From Bacteroidales bacterium (GTDB taxonomy: Bacteria > Bacteroidota > Bacteroidia > Bacteroidales > Muribaculaceae): DNA of 64,000 nucleotides. The notes under the pieces were generated by a model that was not told the DNA's origin, did not search any database, and saw only the letters and a list, made by a program, of their open reading frames with translations. The stretch is taken from NCBI GenBank assembly GCA_014800245.1, contig JAAVGM010000011.1, positions 1 to 64,000 on the forward strand, given 5' to 3'. This document shows, one piece after another, positions 25,452 through 35,491 of this stretch (the stretch's first letter is position 1; every line of letters begins with the position of its first letter). Position numbers and translations under genes: made by a program.

Positions 25452-26783
25452 TTACTCAGCGATAACCTTAACAGTCTTGCCACCCTGCTTCTTAATCACA
25501 ATCTGACCAGCCTCGGGGTTAGCAACTTCCATACCCTGGAGGTTGTAGAATTTAACAGGAGCGTCGCTATTAGCGATAGCTTCCGCTACGCCAGCCTCAT
25601 CAGGAAGAACAATCGTACCTGTCAAACCGGTTGACTTATCAGTAGAAGTCCAGAGATAAGCTGCGAAAGGATCATTTCCAAGGCCGAACATACCGTTGCG
25701 GAAGTTTACAGTGCGAGTATCTGCATCGTAAACTGAAAGATAGTCAGCGATAGTTTCTGTGAAGGGGTTCATTGCTTCCTCAACCTCCTCAACCTGAGCC
25801 TCTGTTGACATGCCGCCGAAGAGTCTGAAACCTTCATTGTTGTACATGAAAAGCTCTTGAAGATCTGCAGGTGCTTCTGCGGATTGTCTCATATCAAGGA
25901 TAGCACCCGAACCTACGAGCGGAGACATTGTAACGCAGTCAGGATTGCTAATGTTGAATACAATATAACCCGGAACAGAACCATCAAGAATCTGAGGCCA
26001 ATCACCACCTCCATAAGGATTCATAAGGAGATATTCTCCATCTGTCACCTTACTCTTATAGAGATCTACATCCATCGCAGGTTGGCGATATTCCGCCGGG
26101 AATGCGGGGTTTAGGAAACCATCGGTAAACTTAGCCTTACCGGCAGCTGCCCAATCAGATGCGTTATATGAGAAGAAAGATACCGGGCTAAGCACAATAT
26201 AGCCAATGCCATAATAGTATTTCTGGTCGCCGGCACCCCAAAGCAATACTGCATCCTGGAAATTGAGTCGACCGTCTGCCTCTACAGTTCCTGTGACACT
26301 TGCCACCGAAACTGTTTGACCATTATTATTGAAGTCGATGCGTCTGAGTTCAAGATCCATCGTAGCCTCAGAGTAAAGATTCTTGTTGTCGTCAGCCTTA
26401 ATAGTGATTGTTCCTGCAGACAAATTCACCGTAGCGAGAAGAGGAGTTGTACCTGCCATTTCGCTTACGCTAATCTCTACCATATCATCAGCAACTTTGC
26501 TGATGAAGAATGAAGGATCGCCACCACTGTTACCCTCCAAAGGATACCACCAATCACTGTTAATTGTGTATGGACCACAGATATCGTCAACACTTGAAAG
26601 TGCACGTGTGCCGTCTGCTCTTGTAGCAACACTCTTAACAGCATCGGAAGCATTAGCTACCATAGCCTTTTTCTCCAAAGAGACAGAAGACACTCTCTGC
26701 AAATCTGTAGCCAAGGGAGCGGCTGCAGATACAGATGCTGCAAAGATTGATGCGAGCATCAAAGATGAGTAAAATTTCTTCAT
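25452..26783 (-). CDS. Secreted protein of unknown function with C-terminal tag
   Basis: This 443-residue protein has a signal peptide (MKKFYSSLMLASIFAASVSA, residues 1-20). A Thr/Arg stretch (SVATRADGTRAL) around residue 50-60 is also seen in the larger C10 peptidase (KSVATRAGEE). The body appears beta-rich and I recognise no domain. The C-terminus (about 405-443) has YNLQGMEVANPEAGQIVIKK, matching the tags of both C10 peptidases. It lies between them on the same strand but has its own promoter and terminator. It may be a substrate, inhibitor or co-secreted surface protein; this is not testable from sequence. Confidence 0.7.
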   Translation of the reverse strand: MKKFYSSLMLASIFAASVSAAAPLATDLQRVSSVSLEKKAMVANASDAVKSVATRADGTRALSSVDDICGPYTINSDWWYPLEGNSGGDPSFFISKVADDMVEISVSEMAGTTPLLATVNLSAGTITIKADDNKNLYSEATMDLELRRIDFNNNGQTVSVASVTGTVEADGRLNFQDAVLLWGAGDQKYYYGIGYIVLSPVSFFSYNASDWAAAGKAKFTDGFLNPAFPAEYRQPAMDVDLYKSKVTDGEYLLMNPYGGGDWPQILDGSVPGYIVFNISNPDCVTMSPLVGSGAILDMRQSAEAPADLQELFMYNNEGFRLFGGMSTEAQVEEVEEAMNPFTETIADYLSVYDADTRTVNFRNGMFGLGNDPFAAYLWTSTDKSTGLTGTIVLPDEAGVAEAIANSDAPVKFYNLQGMEVANPEAGQIVIKKQGGKTVKVIAE

Positions 26784-26854
26784 TTTAATTCGTTTTATTT
26801 TTGTTGATAATTCGAAATCACAATACTTTTTCGAATAGTTGTATTGAGTTATTG

Positions 26855-26886
26855 CAAAGTTATATTATTTTTTTTATATAAACAAC
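26855..26886 (-). promoter_or_regulatory. Probable promoter for the 25452-26783 gene
   Basis: On the minus strand GTTG (26883-26886), a 20-bp spacer and TAACTTTG (26855-26862) give a near-consensus promoter 72 bp before the ATG. Confidence 0.6.
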
Positions 26887-26958
26887 ATTTTTTTATCATA
26901 TTTCCGACATTGTAATCTTCTTTTTTTATATTTATAGATTTTAGGAAATATTTTTCAT

Positions 26959-27023
26959 TAATATTATAATCAATAAAAGGTATGAGTTAATTTAACTCAT
27001 ACCTTTTATTGATTATAATATTA
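26959..27023. terminator. 65-bp perfect palindrome (hairpin) downstream of the large C10 peptidase
   Basis: Two exactly complementary 32-nt arms (26959-26990 and 26992-27023) flank a single central base. It lies 72 bp after the stop of the 27095-29596 gene. It probably acts as a transcription terminator, but the arm length and perfection are beyond an ordinary terminator. Confidence 0.8.
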
Positions 27024-27033
27024 CATAGAGACA

Positions 27034-27079
27034 ATCTATATCGTCGAGATTATCTGTATCGTCGAGACTATCTGAGATT
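27034..27079. repeat. 18-bp tandem repeat next to the palindrome
   Basis: ATCTATATCGTCGAGATT (27034-27051) and ATCTGTATCGTCGAGACT (27052-27069) are followed by a partial third copy. They lie between the C10 peptidase stop and the palindrome. Confidence 0.65.
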
Positions 27080-27094
27080 ATCCCACCACTTTGC

Positions 27095-29596
27095 TTATTT
27101 CCAAATCTGTTTGCTTACATTATTACCTCTCTTTACAATTACAATCTCGCCCGGTTGAGGAGTATCAATCTTCTTACCTAAAAGATTATAATATACGGCT
27201 TCAGAATTATCATCCGTTATCTCTATATCTTCTACGCCGGATTCATCCCCTATTATAAAATAAACAGAAGAAAGATTGCGCCACTGGGAGAATAAGGTGT
27301 AATCAGCCCTCAAAGTATATAATGCATTCTCTTCTGCATCAGGAATGGCGAACTTAGCGTTCATCTCCGAGCTTTCACCGCCTGAAAGGAATGGATATTG
27401 AGAAGCCACCTCATCAATCACTGTGATTGTGGAATTAGATCCCGGTACATTCTTTTCTACTGAAAGCTTCATCTGCCCGTCAAAAAAGCCGGCGATGTCT
27501 CTATATTCAAGGTGTGCGTTTATATCGTTGGCATCTTTAACATAAGTTACACTTCTATCAAATCCTCCAACGTTGACTGTTCCTTTCTCTCCTTCGATCT
27601 CAAACGATGTAGCGGACATTCTAAGAGTAGTAGAGGGAGAAGGGTTGATCGTAACCTGTCCGAAATATCCGTACACTTCATTCTTTGCGTAATAATCGGG
27701 ATTAAACATTCCCAATGTCAATGTTGTGGCTGAAGTAGGAGCTGCCGACCCGGATGCTGCCGCAAAACGAGAGATCCATTCATAATCTATAGTCTCGCCT
27801 GCTCCAACTGTGATACCAACACTCTCCCCTGAATATTGAATTTTCGATCCATTATAAAGACCGGGTGAGTAGTATCCTATCAATTCAAGATCACTGGGGT
27901 TGGTGATGTTTGCCTTAATTCTGAAATTTCTTCCGTAATAAAGTTCTGTAGTGATCTCAACACTATTGAGGATCAATTTAGCCACAGGAACATTCTCTAC
28001 TTTATAGTTGCCATTCTCTACAGTGAGGTAAATATAGTTGGGATATCCCCATACTGATGCTACAGGAAGCCACTCTTTCACATTGCAATCATTGTCGTAT
28101 GATGCCAATGTTACAACATATTTTCCGTCTGAAAGAGTGGGCAGCGGAATCCTGGGGCGTAACACATCGGGTGAATAGTAATTGCTTGGTTGCAAAGTGA
28201 GAGTCTCAATCTTAGTGACTCCGTTACTCATATAACCTTCAACCACTTCATTGAACTGTGTATCGTCAACCTTAGTGAAGATTGCTCCAATATTACAGTT
28301 CATTGTTCTGTCGCCTGTATTGCCCCATCCAAGCACTGAATAGTTTTCAACATTAAAAATGAGTATAGAATTCGATACACTTGCTGTTGCAGCCCCATAC
28401 TGCAACACTCTCACCGGGAAATCATACCCCTTGTTGTCTCCCTTAGGAGCCTGAGCTCCAATAATTGCATTTTGGGCAAAGTTGAAGCCGCCGGCATAGC
28501 CGCCAATACCCTGCGCATCAGGATTAAGAGCCTGAAGGAGGTAATAACCGTCAGACATGCCTCCCCATCCCCAATTGAAATGGAAGTAGCCATTGCCATC
28601 ATAACCATCACAAACGAATGAATGACCTCCATTTGAAGGGGACTGACCGTTGATCACCACCGGACCTACATTCTTAAGGTTATCGTAGATCATATCCTCC
28701 CACTGCTGGCTTGAATATATATTGCGTGACTCCGAGCGACAATTCTGATCGTAATTGAAATAGTTGCGGAATGCTTTGGCTATATCCATCCCGGATGCTC
28801 CTGACGCATCCAGACCATAACTCATCTCAACGGATACGCCACAGCTCTTCATCAAATTTGACACTGCATCCGCTTCCTCATCTGTGTATTCTCCTTTGAC
28901 ATACACATCCAACATCTTGTCCCATTCAAAAGGATGACGCTCAAGATTCCATGTGAGCTGATCAAAAGTGTATCCGTTACGTTTGGGTGTATATTGAATC
29001 ATCCCTACCCCATTTTCCGGATACTTATGATAATTCATCACCTGAGCCATAGCCGTAGCCACACATCCTGTATATGCTCGCTGACCGCCGGTATAGGTAA
29101 CTCCATTCACTTTCGTCGGGATCGGACACTGGTCGTTATATGGGGCATCCTGATTCCATTTTGTTTTTACAAGAGGAGCGATGGCAGATTTTTCCTCTCC
29201 CGCACGAGTAGCGACCGATTTATACGCCGGACGATTATTTTTTGCAGCCCATTCTATCTGGCGGGAATATTCATCCATCCACCATTTAAGTTCAGGAGAG
29301 ATATTGGAAGCATCGATTCTTCCGTTATCGCTATATCCAAGTATGGGAGACGCCACATCATCGGCAGAAAGAATCATATATCCGCCGCCATTAAATTCAA
29401 AAAGGTAAGCACCTTTTACACCCTTATCAGTCTCTGCTGTATAAACAAGACGAGGGCCGGATGAAAGATGAGCCGACACCTTTTGGGGTCCATCAACCTT
29501 GATTCTTGCCAAGGCCTGATCAGGGGTGAGCGGAGCGGCTATGGATGCCAACCCGAACATTCCCCCTGCAATAAACAGAATGGATCTTTTATTCAT
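27095..29596 (-). CDS. Large secreted C10 family cysteine peptidase
   Basis: This 833-residue protein has a signal peptide (residues 1-20, ending GLASIA). The prodomain spans ~21-135, and the catalytic domain follows with C178 in YTGCVATAMAQVMNYH and H325 in GGHSFVCDGYDG plus HFNWGWGG. Unlike its 587-residue paralogue (23535-25298) it carries about 250 further residues of beta-rich, Ig-like sequence before the shared C-terminal tag YYNLLGKKIDTPQPGEIVIV. Streptopain-family members usually self-process by removing the prodomain. A surface or secreted digestive role is inferred. Confidence 0.9.
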   Translation of the reverse strand: MNKRSILFIAGGMFGLASIAAPLTPDQALARIKVDGPQKVSAHLSSGPRLVYTAETDKGVKGAYLFEFNGGGYMILSADDVASPILGYSDNGRIDASNISPELKWWMDEYSRQIEWAAKNNRPAYKSVATRAGEEKSAIAPLVKTKWNQDAPYNDQCPIPTKVNGVTYTGGQRAYTGCVATAMAQVMNYHKYPENGVGMIQYTPKRNGYTFDQLTWNLERHPFEWDKMLDVYVKGEYTDEEADAVSNLMKSCGVSVEMSYGLDASGASGMDIAKAFRNYFNYDQNCRSESRNIYSSQQWEDMIYDNLKNVGPVVINGQSPSNGGHSFVCDGYDGNGYFHFNWGWGGMSDGYYLLQALNPDAQGIGGYAGGFNFAQNAIIGAQAPKGDNKGYDFPVRVLQYGAATASVSNSILIFNVENYSVLGWGNTGDRTMNCNIGAIFTKVDDTQFNEVVEGYMSNGVTKIETLTLQPSNYYSPDVLRPRIPLPTLSDGKYVVTLASYDNDCNVKEWLPVASVWGYPNYIYLTVENGNYKVENVPVAKLILNSVEITTELYYGRNFRIKANITNPSDLELIGYYSPGLYNGSKIQYSGESVGITVGAGETIDYEWISRFAAASGSAAPTSATTLTLGMFNPDYYAKNEVYGYFGQVTINPSPSTTLRMSATSFEIEGEKGTVNVGGFDRSVTYVKDANDINAHLEYRDIAGFFDGQMKLSVEKNVPGSNSTITVIDEVASQYPFLSGGESSEMNAKFAIPDAEENALYTLRADYTLFSQWRNLSSVYFIIGDESGVEDIEITDDNSEAVYYNLLGKKIDTPQPGEIVIVKRGNNVSKQIWK

Positions 29597-29805
29597 TTCT
29601 TATTAGTTTAATTCAAATATTTGAATGATTATTTTATTAATCGCAATAAACCGCTTTATATAGACATATAGACAATAGATGCAATATATGCAATTCACTT
29701 GTATAAACATCTAAAAAAATAACTATCATTTGGCATGATTTATTGTTATTTTCCACAAAATAGCAAAAAATAACTGAATAATACAAATTTTATGCTAATA
29801 AAAAT

Positions 29806-29842
29806 AAAGACGGCAGCCGAAAAAATTTCGACTGCCGTCTTT
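29806..29842 (-). terminator. Terminator after the SusD gene
   Basis: AAAGACGGCAGCCGAAA (29806-29822) pairs with TTTCGACTGCCGTCTTT (29826-29842) with one mismatch. It lies 24 bp beyond the SusD stop (29866) on the minus strand. Confidence 0.8.
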
Positions 29843-29865
29843 CTATTATATATTTCTCTATTTAT

Positions 29866-31698
29866 TTATTTTTTATTATAGGGAAGCAGGTTAATATCAA
29901 TTGCTTTATTGAATGCGTATTCAGAATAAGGAAGACGCAAAGTAAAGCCATTCATATCCGACGGGCTGAGCACGCAAGCGCAATCGTCCATCCAGTTGCC
30001 GGAAGTAGGATCGTTTGCCTTCCATGCTTTTCTTTCGATAGAAAGATTCCAACGTTTGAAATCCGACCAACTGTGACCTTCACCCCAAAGTTCTATACGG
30101 CGGCAAAGACGGATCTCATCGCGAAGTGCAGTGGATGAAGAAGTACATGTGTAACCTGGGATACGCTTTCCATTAATCTCTGTCAAACAAGCCTTGGCAG
30201 TAGCAATATCGCCATTCTCATAAGCAGCTTCGGCTTCGGCAAGACACATCTCTGATGCACGCATATAGGGATAGTAGCTTGTTCCGAATGGAGGTTTTGA
30301 CCAAAATTTATATTGTGCGCCGAAAGGTGTACAGGTCATCTTTGCATAACGTCCCGGGCTAATCAACACATCACCGTTCTTGCTCGGCACATAATAATAA
30401 GCAGAATAGTCATCATTATCTTTATCCACCATTGCCGCAGCATCACCCTTGAACACCTGAGACTCATAATACATACCATAACGCAATGCTACGTTGTACG
30501 TACCCCATGTTCCGTCATAGTTGGGATCCTTTGCCTGATTGGCTTCAGCTGTAGCCCTATTGAAAGGACCAAATGCCACATTCACATTAGAAGTCTGATC
30601 CACAAGATAAGGATTCCAGAATGCTTCCTCTTTAATCTTGCCGGGATTCCATGATGAAGGAAGAACCTTCACCTTATCCGGAGTCAAATAGCACTGACGA
30701 CGGATATCGTTGGGATCAAGCTGTTTGTAGAATTCATAGTCGATCGCGCCGGCACCAACACCCCAGTTCTTAGTGTAAGAACCATTCACTGAATAGTGAG
30801 AACCGAACGACCAATAATAGATATCTTCTTCATTATCACTTGATACCCACATAAAATCATCATTATCTTCGAAGAATCCGGAAAGATAAGTATCATTGCT
30901 CATGATGGTATAGCCCTGACGAGCATCGTGAGCCATTTTCTGTGCGGTAGGCCAATCGTGACGAAGCAGCGCTACACGAGCATATACTCCCTGCGCAATA
31001 GAAAGATCAGGAAGCCATTTATATGCTCTCTTCTCTTCTGATGCCTGGAAACACTCAATGGCAGTGTCAAGATCGGCGTAAATCTGGTCAAGGATCTCTC
31101 CCATTGTGGATAGAGGACATGGATCAGAACTCTGCACAAGACGAAGAGGAGCCACATAGACATCTCCATTCTCTGCATCTTCCCAACGTGGAGCATACCA
31201 CATCAAAACCTTATAATAACCGAATGCACGGAAAGTCAAAGCCTCTGCCTTTACGAAATTCTTCTCTGAATCTGTGCCTTCTGCCTCATCGATCCCTTCA
31301 ATCACACCATTTGCCTGATTGATGATGTTGTAGCAGTAGCCCCATGGCAGAGTGTTGAGCACATAGTTATCATTATTCCAATCCTCGCCTGTCAACGCGC
31401 CGGGACCGAAAGATCCAATTTGCAATCCGCTGATATAGTCCTGACCAAGGGCATCATTAAAGAGAGTATTGAGATAAGACTCACCATTATATTGGTTGTA
31501 GTTTGTGCCCTGATACTGGGTATTCATTGAACTTGCAATACCATTCACCGCCAATTGGGCAGCTGTGGTGGAAGAGCAAACCTCGTCCGCACTGATTACG
31601 GTCTCTGGTGCAAGGTCAAGATAGTCGGACGAACATCCTGTCATCATGGCAAGCATGGCAGGAACGCCCATAATCCTGATTATATTATTTATTTTCAT
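29866..31698 (-). CDS. SusD/RagB family nutrient-binding lipoprotein
   Basis: This 610-residue surface lipoprotein has a lipobox at MMTGC (Cys22). The SusD N-terminal signature SSDYLDLAPETVISADEV follows, and helical TPR-like segments fill the middle. The C-terminal region EIRLCRRIELWGEGHSWSDFKRW is the classical SusD/RagB block. It caps the SusC channel encoded just upstream (28-bp gap) and delivers a ligand. No glycoside hydrolase, sulfatase or sigma/anti-sigma gene is adjacent; the nearest secreted enzymes are C10 peptidases. A peptide or glycoprotein substrate is possible, but it is unproven. Confidence 0.93.
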   Translation of the reverse strand: MKINNIIRIMGVPAMLAMMTGCSSDYLDLAPETVISADEVCSSTTAAQLAVNGIASSMNTQYQGTNYNQYNGESYLNTLFNDALGQDYISGLQIGSFGPGALTGEDWNNDNYVLNTLPWGYCYNIINQANGVIEGIDEAEGTDSEKNFVKAEALTFRAFGYYKVLMWYAPRWEDAENGDVYVAPLRLVQSSDPCPLSTMGEILDQIYADLDTAIECFQASEEKRAYKWLPDLSIAQGVYARVALLRHDWPTAQKMAHDARQGYTIMSNDTYLSGFFEDNDDFMWVSSDNEEDIYYWSFGSHYSVNGSYTKNWGVGAGAIDYEFYKQLDPNDIRRQCYLTPDKVKVLPSSWNPGKIKEEAFWNPYLVDQTSNVNVAFGPFNRATAEANQAKDPNYDGTWGTYNVALRYGMYYESQVFKGDAAAMVDKDNDDYSAYYYVPSKNGDVLISPGRYAKMTCTPFGAQYKFWSKPPFGTSYYPYMRASEMCLAEAEAAYENGDIATAKACLTEINGKRIPGYTCTSSSTALRDEIRLCRRIELWGEGHSWSDFKRWNLSIERKAWKANDPTSGNWMDDCACVLSPSDMNGFTLRLPYSEYAFNKAIDINLLPYNKK

Positions 31699-31726
31699 AA
31701 TTAATTTCTTTTACTTGATAGAAAAA

Positions 31727-34700
31727 TTAGAACTTCACATTAAGCTGGAAAGAGAATACTCGTGAAGGAACATAGTAGGCACCCTGACCGCCACTGTAGC
31801 TATACTGTGGATTGAAACCTTTCTGACGTGTAGCAATGAAAAGATTATCTACTGAGAAACCTACATTGATTCCCTGGAGCTTCAATGCATCAACCCATTT
31901 CATAGGAAGATTATAGTTGATGTTGAGGTTCTTGAAAGTAAGATAATTGTTGCTAACCATCCAACGGCTTGATGAGGCATTATTATAGTTTGAAAGATAG
32001 GTATCATTCACAGGAACGCCGTTTGCGTCAATGTCGCCATTGTTAATGATCTGAGTGCCGTCTTCAAGAGTGGCATGTTCGAAATAAACTGCGTTGCCTG
32101 CCTCGTCATAATATCCCGGGATAGCATCTGCTTCTGTCCAAGAATTCAAGATATCTTTATGAAGTGCACCTGCTGTGTTATTGCTCATCAAAGACTGATA
32201 GTTTCCGTTAGTTGATTTACCACCAAGTCCATAGGTGAAGAGCATGGCAAGATTGATACCTTTCCAGCTAAGGTTTGTTCCGAATGAACCGTAAACTGTG
32301 GGTAATGATGTGCCGAGAGTTCTGCGTTTTGCATAATCTGTACGGTCAGTCATCGGGATTCCGTTATATTCGAAATAGTGACCTGACGCTTTTGCCAATC
32401 TTACATTTGTCTCGTAAGCAGCCTGGTTGAAGGTATGAGAACCATCATCAGCAATGATCCAATAATCGGGTGAATCCGGAGCCATGTAATAAAGTGAATT
32501 ACCGGTCACGCGGTCAACACCTGCAAATTCATACGTATATTTCTCGTAGATCGACTTGCCCTGGAAAAGAGCCTGTCCGGGAATATCCTTGCCATTAGGA
32601 AGTTTCAAGATCTTATTTTGCACGAATGATGCATCAATGTTAAAGTTCCAGTTCCAGTCTCTTGTACGGAGGATGTCAACACCAAACTGCAACTCCCAAC
32701 CACGGTTACTCATAGTTCCGATATTTGTCAATATTGATGCATTGTTACCGGAATTCTGGTTCATACCGGAAGAAAGAGGCTGGGTTACGTTGTAGAGAAG
32801 ATCGGAGTTACGCTTGTCGAAGTAACCGATGCTGAAGTTGAATCGGTCGTTAAACAACGAACCCTCCAATGCTATATCGAGAGTATTGGTTGACTCCCAC
32901 TTGATGTTGTTTGCAGCAAGCTGTGCAGGCATAAGAAGACCGGCACCGCCATAATTGAACTGCAAATAGAGAGGCCAGTAAGCATATGCTGATGCAGCCG
33001 CGTCATTACCTACCGCACCATATGCTGCACGGAGCTTAAGATAATTCACCCAGTTAAGATTCTGCATGAATTTCTCTCTGTTGATCACCCAGCTTCCACC
33101 GACTGACCAGAATGTACCCCAACGACGATCGCTTGCAAATTTTGATGTTCCATCACGACGGATTGAAACCTCTCCATAATATTTACCATCATAGTTGTAA
33201 CGAACACGACCGAGATAAGACTCTGTACGGTTCTTTGATTTGCTCTGGCTTGAATAGTCGTTATTCTCAAAGTTGCTGAGATTGTAGTTGCCGGGGAGAA
33301 GCTGATTAGTCTTACGGAGCATAGTCATGTCGTAGAAGAACTCATAGTTCTCATGGTCAAGAAGAACATCTACGTTGTGATCACCGTAATCATGATTCCA
33401 AGTAAGAGTCTGCATGAATGTGTCTGATCCAATAGTCTGATTGGTCATATCCACACCACCTGAACCCTGTAAAGAACCTACAAGGTTGTTGCTATATTCA
33501 TAACCGGTACCTTTCTGACGCATCATTGATCCACGCAAGGTCAATTCAAAGCCGTAAGGAATCACTGCAGTTCCATATACCGATGCATTGATGACATTGT
33601 AAGTCCAGTCGTTCTGGTCAAGACGCATTGACCATGCCACGTTATTACCCTTGTTAAAGTTGGCTGTATTCCATACGGGGCTGCCGTTTTCCATCATGAT
33701 GCTGCCATCAGCCTCGTGAGCATAATAGGACTGAACAGGAGGAAGGAACTCTACCAAGAAAGGGTTATTTATAGTATTAAGATCTGCTGAATCTGCACTA
33801 CCAAGTTCGTTACGGGTGTAAGAAACGCTGATGTTTGTACCCATCTTGAAGTAAGAAACGGGACGATAGTTAGCTACCACACGACCATTGTAACGTTCAA
33901 AGTCGGTCTGGAGCATATAGCCATTCTCTTTCAAATAACCGATTGAAGCGAAAGCGTCAAATTTTTCTGTTGCGCCTGCTGCATTCACATTGTATTCCTG
34001 ACGATGACCTGTGCGAGATACGGCATCCCACCAATCAAGGTCGGTGTATCCGGGAAGAATCTTTCCTAAGAGTTTACCTTCCGGGCTGAAAAGCTCATTG
34101 GGAGCCAAGTCATAGATGTTTGTACCCAACATATAGTCGGAAGTAACGAAGGCTGCACCACTGGCTGCCAAAGCATCCTGATATGAAGCAAACTGTGATC
34201 CGCCGGTGTAGCGACCGCGTGCCCATCCTGCAAGTGCTGTTTCCATCCACTGGTCTGCACCCAAGGTGTCATAGAAAGGAAGACCACGATTGTACATACC
34301 CTGACGTACCTGGAGTGACACCTCTACCTTACCCTGGCTTTTTGCACGTTTGGTATTGATAAGGATTACACCATTTGCGCCACGGTTACCGTAAAGCGCA
34401 CAAGATGCAGCATCCTTCAAAACTGACATTGATTCGATGTCAGCAGGGTTGATATCTGAAGGGTCGCCATCGTAAACAACGCCATCCACTACATATAGCG
34501 GGTTCATTGCTGTAGATGTGAATGAGTTAAAGCCTCGGATACGGATTGCGGGAGATTCACCGGGACGTGTGGTGGAGTTATTCACCTGCACACCGGGTGC
34601 ATTACCTTCAAGCGCCGCAGTTACTGATGTAACAGGACGATCTTCAATCTCTTTAGATCCTACCACTGCTACCGAACCGGTAAGAGATTCCTTTGTTGCC

Positions 34701-35026
34701 GTACCATAAGCTACAACTACAACATCATCGAGGTTCTGTTCTGTGGAAACCAATTTGATTGTCATGTTGTTGGTTAGATTCACCACCTGCTCCTTGTAAC
34801 CTACGTAGGTCACCTTGGCCTGACGCACATTACTCGGAACTGAGATTGAATACTTACCATCGATGTCGGTTGCGGCTCCTTGACCGCCGCCGATTGGCAT
34901 GATGGTAGCGCCGACCAACGGTTCGTTGTTTTCGGCGTCAACCACTGTGCCGCGATAGGTGGTCTGTGCCATGGCGGCCCAGCTACACGCTACCAGCGTC
35001 ATAATGATTAAAAACAGTTTTCTCAT
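31727..35026 (-). CDS. SusC/RagA family TonB-linked outer-membrane transporter
   Basis: This 1099-residue TonB-dependent transporter works with the SusD partner encoded next. It has a signal peptide (1-20, ending AAMAQ) and a carboxypeptidase-D regulatory-like domain (~23-100, YRGTVVDAENNEPLVGATI). The TonB-box-like region is LDDVVVVAYG (~114-123). The plug domain includes the SusC signature region IRIRGFNSF and PLYVVDG, and a ~22-strand barrel ends in FSFQLNVKF. It is the first gene of a two-gene operon driven by the promoter at 35269-35300. The transported substrate cannot be read from the sequence. Confidence 0.95.
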   Translation of the reverse strand: MRKLFLIIMTLVACSWAAMAQTTYRGTVVDAENNEPLVGATIMPIGGGQGAATDIDGKYSISVPSNVRQAKVTYVGYKEQVVNLTNNMTIKLVSTEQNLDDVVVVAYGTATKESLTGSVAVVGSKEIEDRPVTSVTAALEGNAPGVQVNNSTTRPGESPAIRIRGFNSFTSTAMNPLYVVDGVVYDGDPSDINPADIESMSVLKDAASCALYGNRGANGVILINTKRAKSQGKVEVSLQVRQGMYNRGLPFYDTLGADQWMETALAGWARGRYTGGSQFASYQDALAASGAAFVTSDYMLGTNIYDLAPNELFSPEGKLLGKILPGYTDLDWWDAVSRTGHRQEYNVNAAGATEKFDAFASIGYLKENGYMLQTDFERYNGRVVANYRPVSYFKMGTNISVSYTRNELGSADSADLNTINNPFLVEFLPPVQSYYAHEADGSIMMENGSPVWNTANFNKGNNVAWSMRLDQNDWTYNVINASVYGTAVIPYGFELTLRGSMMRQKGTGYEYSNNLVGSLQGSGGVDMTNQTIGSDTFMQTLTWNHDYGDHNVDVLLDHENYEFFYDMTMLRKTNQLLPGNYNLSNFENNDYSSQSKSKNRTESYLGRVRYNYDGKYYGEVSIRRDGTSKFASDRRWGTFWSVGGSWVINREKFMQNLNWVNYLKLRAAYGAVGNDAAASAYAYWPLYLQFNYGGAGLLMPAQLAANNIKWESTNTLDIALEGSLFNDRFNFSIGYFDKRNSDLLYNVTQPLSSGMNQNSGNNASILTNIGTMSNRGWELQFGVDILRTRDWNWNFNIDASFVQNKILKLPNGKDIPGQALFQGKSIYEKYTYEFAGVDRVTGNSLYYMAPDSPDYWIIADDGSHTFNQAAYETNVRLAKASGHYFEYNGIPMTDRTDYAKRRTLGTSLPTVYGSFGTNLSWKGINLAMLFTYGLGGKSTNGNYQSLMSNNTAGALHKDILNSWTEADAIPGYYDEAGNAVYFEHATLEDGTQIINNGDIDANGVPVNDTYLSNYNNASSSRWMVSNNYLTFKNLNINYNLPMKWVDALKLQGINVGFSVDNLFIATRQKGFNPQYSYSGGQGAYYVPSRVFSFQLNVKF

Positions 35027-35268
35027 ACTTTTAATAATTTAGAGATAAGTTATAATAGTATTATGTATCTCGTTGTTGCCCCTTTCAAGGGATTCGTCTC
35101 ACTAATGTCACGCGCTCTCCGCGTGATAATGAATGATTTGAATAAGATGATCCGTTAAAATATCCTTTTAGTTTTAAGTCAGGCCATATCTTAACACTAT
35201 TAAATGCAAGATGCATCGACTTTTTTAGCAATTTAACATTACAGCCTCTAATCTTGCCTTTAATAACG

Positions 35269-35300
35269 CAAATTTAATATTCTTAATTGAAAATATCAAA
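35269..35300 (-). promoter_or_regulatory. Promoter of the susCD operon
   Basis: On the minus strand TTTG (35297-35300), a 20-bp spacer and TAAATTTG (35269-35276) match the Bacteroidota consensus. The leader to the SusC ATG is about 235 nt, long enough to hold a regulatory sequence. The rest of the 465-bp gap 35027-35491 shows no gene. Confidence 0.7.
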
Positions 35301-35431
35301 TTTTGTGAAAATTTTTTAAAAATATTTTTTTGACAACTTTTCTTGTAACAAATAAATCGTTTTGTTCGTCTTAATATGTTTTACTTCCTTTTTTGATACA
35401 TCTTGCACCTTATATCTATATAAAATTGCAA

Positions 35432-35457
35432 AGCCCGGAACATTTCTGCTCCAGGCT
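35432..35457 (-). terminator. Terminator after nhaA
   Basis: The transcript would fold AGCCUGGAGCA with UGUUCCGGGCU (11 bp, two G-U pairs), 35 bp after the nhaA stop, followed by a T-rich stretch. Confidence 0.6.
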
Positions 35458-35491
35458 GTTACGAATATTTATTTGAATCTGTATATTTTCC

